DNA from: Apostichopus japonicus
Lineage: Eukaryota > Echinodermata > Holothuroidea > Aspidochirotida > Stichopodidae
DNA: 64,000 nt
Assembly: GCF_037975245.1 (NCBI RefSeq)
Contig: NC_092570.1
Coordinates: 6,181,001-6,245,000 of the forward strand
Direction of reading: 5' to 3'
Positions 48,229-58,700 of this stretch are shown here, piece by piece. Positions within the stretch are counted from its first letter, which is position 1. Each line of letters opens with the position of its first letter. A model generated the notes under the pieces. That model was not told the DNA's origin. It saw only the letters and a list, made by a program, of their open reading frames with translations, and searched no databases. Position numbers and translations under genes: made by a program.

Positions 48229-48837
48229 GATTAAATATGATATTTCAAAAGGAAACGTTCGGGAATTGTTAACGTTACAGGATACGAACCGAATATTAAG
48301 GAATCTTGAGGATGGATCAGAGTTTTAGGGGTTAGGTTTGATATAGTAAACGTTCGGGAATTGTTAACGTTACGGGATACGAACCGAGTATTAAGGAAAC
48401 ATGAAGTCGTGGTTAAATTGATTACTTATGTGATTACATATGTGGTTACATTGATAAAGTGGTTACATTGATTAAATATAATAAATCAATATTACGGACG
48501 GGTTTTATATATTTTTTTCTTCAACTTAATAAGGAAACGTTCGGGAATTGTTAGTCAGTAGGATGGATCAGTGTTTTAGGGGTTAGGTTTGATAGGTTTT
48601 TATGAAGACCGATTCCCCTGTTTTTGTATAATAAGATAACTTCCATTGCATGCGTAAACGCCTAAAGTAGTGTAATCCTCCCATTATACCCGAAATAACT
48701 GCTCAGACTCCGATCGATATCGAGCGGACCTCACTTTTTTATTTACCTATTGCGAAGTAACCTAACCCAAAATAAATCAAATTGAACTAGTGGAATAGAA
48801 AAAGTAATATTATTCTGACTGAATATTAGTAAAAATA

Positions 48838-49023
48838 AGGTTGGGCGAAATGACCATGCTGGTTGGGCGAAATGACCATGCTGGTTGGGCGAAATGACTA
48901 TGATGGTTGGGCGAAATGACCATGCTGGTTGGGCGAAATGACCAGGCTGGTTGGGCGAAATGACCAGGCTGGTTGGGCGAATGGCAGTTGGGCGAAATGG
49001 TTGTTGGGCGAAGTGACTAGAAA
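48838..49023 (-). repeat. CGCCCAACC 22-bp array, copy 3, inverted (9 units)
   Basis: On the minus strand it starts with the same CTTTCTAGTCACTTCGCCCA head as copy 1. It has nine units, some with AGCATGGT variants. The tail beyond the last unit differs from copies 1 and 2. Confidence 0.9.
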
Positions 49024-50185
49024 GCCTGTAGTTCATGAATGACAGATTACCATGCATGAATGCAATTAAATCTGCGAAATTTTAAACTAAAAATGGTGCG
49101 TTTCACAAGCTCTATTCATCAATTTCATTATCCCTTAAAATACTTTATTCACTATAATGCAAGGCTGTGAAGCTTCTGATCCTTACATTTCGCGTTTTCC
49201 TTCAATCCTTCAACTACTGTACTTACTGGATAATGTACTTGCTTGAAAGATTCTGTAAAAACTAAAATCGATAATACCTGTTACGGATTGTGACGGACTA
49301 TAATAGGCTTGACTTCCCAGGGAAAGAAAATAAATGGCAGCTGTTCATGAGAACCTTTTAAGCAATTGATTAAAGGGGTTAAGGATAACAATTGAATGAG
49401 ATACTGTACCTTTAATCCAGGTTGAAGCTATCTGGTAATAAGAAGTTTAAGTTTACAAAGTTTGATCGACCTCGCGAGAGGTCCTGCGGGGGATGATATA
49501 CTTACGGTTGTACTCCATTGTGCTAGAATTGCAGGGCGCCGTTGGCCTCAACTAAAATTCCTTCAGATCCTCTCACACAAATATAACTTGAACTTCCCTC
49601 TAAATACTATTATCCGTATCTTAAAAACCCAAAATAAAGCCCATCCTCATCCTATACGGGAGCATCTACCTGCTTAATTATCATCTCTAATTCCAACAAA
49701 CAACTTCTAAACAACTTCTCGCTTTGAACTAAAAATCCCTTCCTATGTCGGAACCTTATGCTGGAAACACAAGCCCTATTTTTAACCTCCTTGTAGAATT
49801 TAACATTTACCTATACAAAAACAGCCTTAAGAATGATCCATTATTTGAAGATCTCCTCCTAAAATACCAAGTCGAAACCACACACTTCCCAAATAAAGAA
49901 AACCAAAATGTCCTCCCATTCCTTAGTACTTAAATCCCATTCATTAGAAATCTCTCCCTCACTGGCTCTTTGTCCCCTGATTTCGGGTTCTTTCCCTTTC
50001 ATTCACCCATGGCTTTCTATTCAATGCTATTGTAAACAGTACTTCACTTATCAGCCATTCCCGGCTCAACAAAGACAACTGATCCTCTTTTCTTTGAAGC
50101 TATCTCGTTATAATGATTAGGTATATTGGTAAAATTCTTTATCTTAAAAGTCAATATTCACCCGCAGTCCACGTATTACAGTATC
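49024..50185. other. Intergenic or LINE 5' region; no clear gene
   Basis: From about 49460 the plus strand has open frames of 60-70 codons (49462-49677, 49745-49933) with a more coding-like look. They have no recognised domain. They may be the ORF1 region of the LINE that follows. Confidence 0.35.
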
Positions 50186-50229
50186 TCGCTTCTCGGCCTT
50201 TTGGCTAAGATGATGTGTAGTACCTGTTC
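50186..50229 (+). other. U2 snRNA 5'-end-like sequence
   Basis: Starting TCGCTTCTCGGCCTTTTGGC, 44 bases match the remembered 5' end of animal U2 snRNA with 3 differences. The GTGTAGTA branch-site recognition region is intact. After CTGTTC it diverges into a TTCCC/GGGAA hairpin, so it is not a full U2 gene. It lies about 150 bp upstream of a LINE endonuclease. Confidence 0.7.
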
Positions 50230-50377
50230 CCTTTCGAGGGGAATGGTGATGCACACACGACGATGATCACACAGTCACAGTCCCGATGCAAGGGAACTGG
50301 GGCTGAGAGCGGATCAGTCGTTTGGTAGTTTGGTTTTCGTTCTTGGGCGACTTTTTCTTAAAAAGTATTATCTCGCT

Positions 50378-51840
50378 CTGCTCCAGGAAACTATATTGCC
50401 AGACAATTCCAGACACCCTTGTAATCCCAGTTCTTACAATGTTCAGAAAAGACATCAGCATGCACAGAGGAGCCCTTATTGCTATAAATAACAATATAGA
50501 TACTATTTAAAAGTATACAGGCCCTGAAAACCAAACTCAACAACTTCTTACAAATATTATTCATTGTAAGCCACATAATGTGACTTTATCACCTCTTACT
50601 ACAATCCTCCTTGCGCTACTCTCCATAAGCCCACCAAGTGTAAAGATAAAAACGTTATACTCATTCCGGGTACCATATTAACTTTGGGTGTACCGACAAT
50701 TCGACCTACAGTAAACATGCTTCTTAACATTATTAACCTAAATGACTTTCGTATTATCAACACTGACACTACGACCAGGACAGACACTAGGAACGCTAGA
50801 CAAGGACTTATAGACTACGGGTATATTATTACCAATAACTCTCTAGCTACTTAGGAAGTAACCTCCAACTTATTGACAATACAAGCTATAGTGACCACCG
50901 CATTAACTCAATTACTTTCTCACTTAGACCGATTTGTGCGACTAACTATTACTACCGCTCACCTAAGTATAAGAATTGTTTTCGACAACAACCGACAAAC
51001 TGGACGCCATTGCTACTCTTTCCTGTGCAGTTGGTAAGTTTCCTCAACTGCCGCCTCAGGAAAGCCAACGATAAGAATTGTCTTTGACAAATCATATTCT
51101 GATACTTATCAAAGGCAGGAGAAAGCTAAGGAGAGAGTAACTCAGTAAACTGCACGAAAAGAGACTAAAAGCTTAAGACTAGAATAAAAAAGTTAAGAAA
51201 TTAATTAAGGCGCATCCATCAGCAGAAACAATTGAATTAAAGCCAACTTGTAGCCAAATCGTCGGCGAAAAGATCACTATATTTTTAAGAAGAAAGTTAA
51301 CAATCTAATCATAAGACGAGCCTTGTTTGTCACAAAAACCAGCTATATCTCATTAACAGTATACAGATAATAACATCGTTAGCTCGTCTGACCAACTTGA
51401 CCTCCTTGTGAAGTCTTTCGCTAACAACTTTTGACATCCCCACAGGTCCAAACTACGACAAGGGTTTCGTAAAAACTACTTGATATACTTCAACCCGGTG
51501 TTATTCATTCCCAATTTACCAATTTTAATGACATTACTATTCAAGAAAACGAAATTACCGCACCCATTACTCTTAAGTTCTTAACGACTGAATGGAATCT
51601 AGCACTAGCTATAACACATATATACTCACACACAACAAAACCTCTTCTCTCCTGGACATGACAGAGTTAATATGCTTAAACAGTTCCCTACTAGCTTTAC
51701 CGGAATTGCAATCAAACTTTTCCACCTCCTTGAAAAAGGGCTACCACTGTTCTTCTTCCAAAGCCGAATCTCATTCAAAATCGCAAGCCGATTAGTATCC
51801 TTCCAGTTCTTGAAAAGGTCTTTAGAAAAGCTCATTCTCG
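50378..51840 (+). pseudogene. Decayed non-LTR retrotransposon (LINE), endonuclease and start of RT
   Basis: Motifs appear in order but in shifting frames: LLQET (50378-50392), RKD...HRGALIAINNN (about 50441-50490), SDHR (50890-50901), and an RT motif-0-like SFQFLKRSLEKLI (about 51790-51833). This is the order of an apurinic-type endonuclease followed by reverse transcriptase. Stops and frameshifts are many and the catalytic RT core is absent, so the copy is dead. The clade is undetermined. Confidence 0.7.
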
Positions 51841-51914
51841 GAAAGACGGCAAATTTGTCTGATGATAATCGTATGCTATGCATTCATGAAGGCGTAGCGT
51901 GTGTGTGTTGTGCC

Positions 51915-52470
51915 TGACACGATACCTCAAGTAGGGAAGCTTAGACCAATCTAACATTTGGTGTATATCAGTACCATATTGAGTAGAAGAACCCTTTTGT
52001 TCTGTGGGGAGGTTAATGGTCATTTGTAGTCAACAGGGGCAAAATAGCGAATAATTTGTAAACACGATATCTCAAGGAGGTAAGCTTGGACCTATCTCAT
52101 ATTTCGTGAGTAGGAGAACCACATTTAGGAGCAAAAGCCGATAGTTTTTTTGTGGAGGTCAAATGTCTTTAGGGGTCAAATTATGTAAGCCTTATAAACA
52201 TGATATCTCAAAAAGGAAAGCTTGGATCAATCTCGCATTTCATGTGAAGGAGTACCACATTGAGTTCAAGATCCCTATAGTTTTTTTTGTGGAGGTCCAA
52301 GTCCACTTGGGGTCACTAGAGGTCAAATTGTGTAAAACCTTGTAAACATGATAACTCAAAAAGGGAAGGTTGGACGAATATCATATTAAGTACAGGTATG
52401 TAGTTGGTACATGTTCAGTACAAGATTTTATTGAGGTCAAAGGTCAGTTGTAGTCACGAGATTCCAAATT
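51915..52470 (+). repeat. Degenerate tandem repeat, period about 135-150 bp
   Basis: Four diverged units begin near 51917, 52058, 52195 and 52343. Each starts with a form of AAACATGATATCTCAA, followed by GGAAGCTTGGA and later GAGGTCAA. Confidence 0.8.
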
Positions 52471-54802
52471 GTGGAAACAACTTGTTTGATAAGCTACTGT
52501 ACCATATCCCCCATCGACCAGCCTATCAGATAACATGTGCGTTACGACTGATACGAAAAATGCATTGTGGTTTCGATGACTTCAATGCACTGGACTTCTG
52601 CTTGTTAGTATAACCACAATGGCATGATAAACACAGGTCAGTCTACTGTACATGGCTATTCACACCTCTATCAAAAACAAAAGGGGTCTTGTACTCAAAA
52701 ATTAATCCAGCTAATGAACTATACTGTTATGTAATTTTAGTATGTTACAGTGCAAGCCTTCATTGGTACTTCTTGGGAATAAACAGGTTGTTGTTTGTTT
52801 CCACAACTCTCTGAGGTGGCAGAAGTAGACGAAAAAGTCCAACCTAAACAAACGGCTATCAGTTGCAAGTTTGAACAGTCTTAAAGGATTGGTTCAGGTG
52901 TCTGACATGTCTATCTAGTATGAAAGAGCTTAAAAAGACAAACAGAAAAGTGAAGAAACTACCATATGATAGCATTCTCTGTTAAGGAGATATCACACTT
53001 TGAAAATTTCACAATTTCTTTGCAAATGACTGGTGTAGAAAGACTAACTGTGAGGGTGTGATGTCACATCCTCTCTTCCTTAACATGTGTCAATATATTT
53101 CATTAAAAATAATTACATTTTTTTCCACAAATCTAAAAAAAATATATATAATCAAACATTCTTCAAATACTTCCCTTGACACATATGAGATCTCCTGACG
53201 TTGTCTTTTGGTTGTAGGTCATAAAATCTTACAAAATATTTTAATAAAATAACAAAGACTGTTCAGGAATGTGAGGATATGACGTCACAGCTAGTCTGAT
53301 TTCAGCCGTTTCTACACAATCAGATAAACATTATATACTTGAATATCTCCTAAAAGGAAAAAGATATTTGAATAATTTCTTCACTGTTGGGTTTCTTTTA
53401 TGGTCCTCTTTCATATAAGATAAACATTTATGACACCTGAACTATTCCTTTAATGTAGGCTCCTGTATGCCTAGGCTATATGTATGGATAACTTTAAATT
53501 ATTGTTGTAAAGTGAAACTCTGATCTTGAAGTGTATGTTATGTCTGTTTCCCCCTATACTAAAAGGTTAAGGCTTAATTAAGTTAAAAGCTGACAATAAA
53601 GAGTCCTACATGAGAATATCAAACACACTGACACAGTTAAAGTTCTGTGAGACCTTAATTGGGCTGACGTACTTATATATATATATATTGCTGCAACTCA
53701 CCATGAAATAAAACAGTATACAGTCCAGCTGTGCTCACAGTAAGTTTGCACAGCCATACACTGTAGCTACTTAAAATAACTTCATCTATGACCTTCACAT
53801 GCACATAGCATAAGGTTAATGTTATGCCTATTAAAAAATATTGTAAGACCAGTCTTACTGTAGCCTGTGTAGGCCCCTATACGTTTAGGCCATAATGGAT
53901 ATAGCGTTGTGAAACGAGTCTAGGGGCATATTTGAGTCTGAACTGGAAGTATTACGTTGTAGGTTTTCACCTATACTAAAATTAAAAAGTGATGCTACTC
54001 ATCAAAGGAACCTAAGTCAGACCTTACAAAGTTACAAATTAAAGATAACTGCAAATACATGAGAAAATCAAATACACACAATGAACTGTGAGCCCTTTGT
54101 TAGGCTGACGTTAGGACTGCAACTCACCGTGAAATTTCGTATACAACTTACATCGAGTAGCAATATTCAGACGCATACTACTGATCTGTACAGATCAGTG
54201 CGACGTACACACAGTAGTGACCACAGAGATATACTGGAAGCTGCTTCCCGCATTTTTTTCGTATTAATACGACTTACATTATGTGTTTGAGTCGGACGCC
54301 CTCTATTAGAAATAAACGTTACCACGGAAACGAGTTTCGGCTGTCTACTCAAATTTGTCTTTTTCAGAGTAGCTTTAAAGATAACATGCAATTTTTCTGC
54401 ACCGGCTCATAATATCATCTTAAGAGGTCAGTCATAAGGTGACGGTTTGCTTTATTTGTCGAATATTTGTGACGAATTTAGTATAAATCGAACGATTTCA
54501 GGGGTTTTGCCTTCAGGTAATTAATGAAAACGCGCAGGCAATCAGCCTAGTCTAACAATAACACTGGCAGTATTATGTAGGATAGTAACAAACCTGGGCT
54601 AGGAGCATAGAGCACTGAGCAGTTCTTATATTCTGCTCTATGGCTAGGAGATACATGTAGCCTAGGTTAAGCAAATGTTTTGTACCCTAGTCGGTGTAGG
54701 CATAATGTAAGTGTTCTTTTAATACCGAAATAGACTTAAATAAACTATCCTACTCACTTTTACTGTCAACAGATCTAAGATGAATTTTAGGGGGAAAAAA
54801 AC
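52471..54802. other. Intergenic, no gene seen
   Basis: AT-rich sequence. A short TA tract lies near 53675. Short open frames lack domains and splice context. Confidence 0.45.
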
Positions 54803-55165
54803 AAGGCCGTGGCTATTCTTTATTATTAGTATTATTTAAACATTTCTAAAGCGCACATATGTAAAGACATAAGCTATGGCGCTGTACAAACTTAAAAGAG
54901 TAAAGGTAAAAAAGTTAAAGAAAATTAAGAAACCAAGTTAATCATAAGAAAGAGGTAAAAATCTTAAAACAGATAACCCTAAAAGACTAAACAAATCCAT
55001 TCTTACGACTAGTCGTAACAATTATTTATGAACTATTCATACGACAAAGGCGAATCAAGCGCAGTAAAGTAAATAAAGCAACTGCGCATGTAGCAGGGGT
55101 AACCCTAACTTTAAACCCCAATCCTAACACTAATCCTAACCTGAAATTATTGTTACTCCTGGTTG
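54803..55165. mobile_element. MITE with telomere-like interior, copy 2 (interrupted)
   Basis: Reverse of 32427-32698. The left end GGCCGTGGCTATTCTT is split from ACGACTAGTCG by an insertion. The core has CCCTAA-type repeats at about 55098-55142. The far end lacks the inverted repeat, so it is truncated. Confidence 0.75.
54815..55004 (-). mobile_element. LINE/SINE 3' tail inserted in the MITE
   Basis: Insert 54821-54998 lies between direct repeats ATTCTT (54815-54820, 54999-55004). On the minus strand it ends TTAAATAATACTAATAATAA after GTACAGCGCC, like the tails of L2/CR1-type elements and SINEs that use them. Confidence 0.7.
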
Positions 55166-55706
55166 TAAAAGTAGTAGCATGGTCACTTTGAAGTTCGGAC
55201 ACCTAAGTAAGTACTTAAGTACTGGACCTTGGAGTAATCATAATATGGAAATGTCTGCAGATCGGGGTGGGGACCTCTGGAGGGAGAGGGTTGATCACTA
55301 GTTAGCTGTTACAACCTCTTAAGCTCTAAACCCAAAGATAATGTTAAACTATCTGGTTGAAATTACTGAAAGTAGGCCTACTAGTCACTAGAGATTTCTA
55401 TAGAAAATTTACAAGGCCTATCTCACTATAGGAAGCAGTAGCCTATAGTGCCATTTTTGTTTTCTCCAAGAAAATTGATGGGCCCATGGATAATGATATC
55501 AATACCAAATTGTAGCTTGTTTTAAATTCCCAAACCTTGTTAACATTATAACTTTCTGAATGTTAGCCTACTTGCTACAACTGTAATGGCCTAAGCTAGC
55601 TAAATGTACAGTACACTGTACACTTAAAACAGTAACATTAATTTAACACTTCTAATTCTGCATACCCTGATAAAATTTTATTTCTCTGAAGAAGTTACAT
55701 TAGGCT
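55166..55706. other. Upstream region of DNAH2
   Basis: No gene; presumably contains the DNAH2 promoter and 5' UTR. No clear TATA box seen. Confidence 0.4.
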
Positions 55707-58700
55707 ATGGCAGACTCACCTGAGCCTACACCAGTGAATGAAGAAACAGACCATAATGATAAGGAGAATGGTGCCATAACACAACAGGAGGAAAACAAAA
55801 TTACAGAAGAAGGAAACAGACAGACGGCTCCTTCCAGAACATCTGGTACGTTCAGCAACTGATTTAAGAAAATACAGTATCTATTGATAACATTTCTGAG
55901 GGTAATATTTGTTGTTTATTTTTGGAAAAGGTTCACATCAGGCCATAAATTATGAAGTACAATATAATATGTCAAAATTGCTCTGTATTAATTTTGCATA
56001 ATCTGTGTAGTAAATTTGTCATTTGAGTGTGTATTTCATGGTTAGCATTGTTGCTTATTTTGCAATGACAAACGAATAATTCTTTCAATTCAAAGAATTT
56101 AGAAGCAAACCTGGGTACAACCAACTCAAAATTACATTTAGGCATCAACTTTTGCCTGAAATATCATAATTGGAAGTGTAAGCTAAGCACTAGCAGCAAC
56201 AAATATCCACCAGATTTCAGTTTGGTGCTGGGAATTGATTGGGTAAGAAGGGCCAAGAGGGGTGTAGGGGGTAGGTTGTGTGGGTGTGGAGAATGCCAAC
56301 ATATCACACTCTTCAGGGACAAATCCAGGATTTTAAGAAGGAGGAGGTGCTGCCCTATGGGTGTTGAAGCTTGAAGGGGATTCCTTGAAGGGGGTTCCTT
56401 TCTTTCGTCTTGGTTAGAAAGGTCAGCCTACATTTGGTTCACAGATTAAGTGACCATGCTGTAAAATAAGTTTTTTACATTTTTAATGTTTTATGGTGTG
56501 TGTATAAACTTGTTTTTGTCCCTCGAAGAAATAGGATATTTGTGTACTGGCAGTACAAGAGAGCTTCATATAAGTTTATTCCATTAAAATATTAAGCTCT
56601 GGATTTATTGTTGTAAAGTTGAGTGAGAAGGCCTTAGGCTCGACACAAGACTGTAAAATTAAAAAGTTCCACTTTTACCTTATCTTATTTTGACATAAAG
56701 CTATCTTTGCCATTTCCTTTTCTTTCAAAAGGAATAGAAAGTGTGCATGATGGAGAGGAATCCAGCAGGTCTCCAGCTGTTAATGGTGAGCTTGTTAATG
56801 GAGACCTCACCAACGTTGGTGTAGACAGTAATGATGAACTACAGAAGGAGGAGGAGATACCTCTTCCTGAGGAGGAAGTTCCAGATTTTGGCGCCGAGTC
56901 TGTAACACCAGCAGAACCAGAGACTGTTTTAGATTTTGTAAGAACGACTTTGTTATAAATATTTTCTTGATTTATATCATAGGAACAACACATGTTAAAT
57001 GTATATTTGTAAGTTCATGATCTTGCCACATTAGCAGATGTCTCACAATTATTCCTGCTTGTCTACAGAAGACAACTCCATTGTATAATTTGTAAGAAAA
57101 AGTCACAATTTTTATGATTAATGTAGTAGAAGTTGTGAGAAAAAGGCTTCAATTAAAAATCATTTGTGCAAGAATAAATAATAAAATAAAATTTGTACAA
57201 ATATTTCTTGGGAAAATTTCAACTTTGGAATTAAAAGGATAACGTAACCCACATTGAAACAATTTTCTTCTTCATATCCTAGCTGTTCATACTTATATAT
57301 CAAAACAAAATGACCTGTAAAGACTTAAATGATCAAGTCCAAAATAATAATATTCTATGTCAATTTTATGCTGTTGACGTTTGCATGCTGTTTCAAACCC
57401 TTGTAATTTGAATACAAAGATAAAACCTAATGGCAACAAATTTGTGTTAAAATGAAAAATACGTTGGTGTTCCATTGTGTAGTAAGCTAAAGTTTATGCA
57501 GGTGCTGATAACCTGTGAGCAGTGTAATTCTGTGTAGCTAAGCCAAATCTACCAATGGGTATAAGCAAACATGAAGCATATAATGTACCTGTATCCTTCT
57601 TTTTACCTCTAGGTTGCATACGTCAAGGAACGAGTAATTTTATCGACGCTCAAACCTGAAATGTGGACACCAGAACACGAAGGGAATATTTCTAGCTTTG
57701 CGGAGCCGACCAGCCAGGCACGGCTGTTGGTCATATACGTAGACGCACAGATGGGACTGTTAGTGGACAATGCTATCCCAACTCAACCAGTCGAAGAACT
57801 CACATACTTCATCAGAAGAGCAGATTCAGATCCAATTACAGCCAGGAATGTTGCAAACACCGTCCAGTTTGGGACCGTTCGAGGAGGTCACATCGAGAGC
57901 CTGCTCAGGCTTATGCATAGCATCTATGCACCGCTCTTCTTTGACAATACATCATGGCCAGATAGTATCCTTTTCTTTTCTTTGTATTTCCATTGTTTAT
58001 GTTTTGTGTTTTATTCTTTTCAATTTAATCCACAGCAAATGGGACAGACCTATATGTTGCTGATAATTTGGCTAAGTTCAACATTATCAACAGGATACTG
58101 TTAGACATAGTGCTGAAACATTAATGAAGATCATATTGCAATATTTAGACTATTCTGATTTGTAAAAGTAGGTAAAATTGATCCGTTGTTTCTAATATGG
58201 TTAAAAAGGTAAATTTTCAAAGCTAAGAATCATATCAGAAGAAGATCTGCGCTGTTTTCCTTTCGTGTCCGTTGCATACCAAACATTGGCTTTTGTTTTA
58301 TCATGATTGTTTTATCATTTTTACGAAAAAGCATTAGGGTCATGGTACATTTGCCAAGTTTCAAAGTATGTTAACAGTACGGTGCATGTCTCTGTGTGTT
58401 TCAGTGAGATCAGTGTTCTGTGTTACTAGTAGAGTACTAGTGTTCTGTGTGTACCAGTAGAATACCGGAATGTACCAGTAATGAACCAGTAGAATACCAG
58501 TGTGTACCAGTAGCATAGCAGTGTCCTGTGTTACCAGTAGAGTACAGATGTGTACCAGTAGAGTACCAGTGTTCTGTGTTACCAGTAGAATACCAGTGTG
58601 TACCAGTAGATTACAGGTGTGTACCAGTAAAGTACCCACGTGTACCAGTAGAGTACTGGTGTGTACCAGTAGAATACCAGTGTGTACCAGCAGTGTTCTG

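Noticed and set aside
48041-49057. Proteins of about 100 residues rich in FAQPAW/ISPNQP repeats
   Set aside because: They are translations of the 22-bp arrays, present on both strands and in several frames.
50186-50270. Functional U2 snRNA gene
   Set aside because: Only the first 44 nt match; the Sm site and the stems beyond loop I are absent.
46665-50740. A 4-kb DNA transposon with 300-bp terminal inverted repeats
   Set aside because: The inverted segments carry LINE endonuclease sequence, do not end in a terminal motif, and lack a target duplication.
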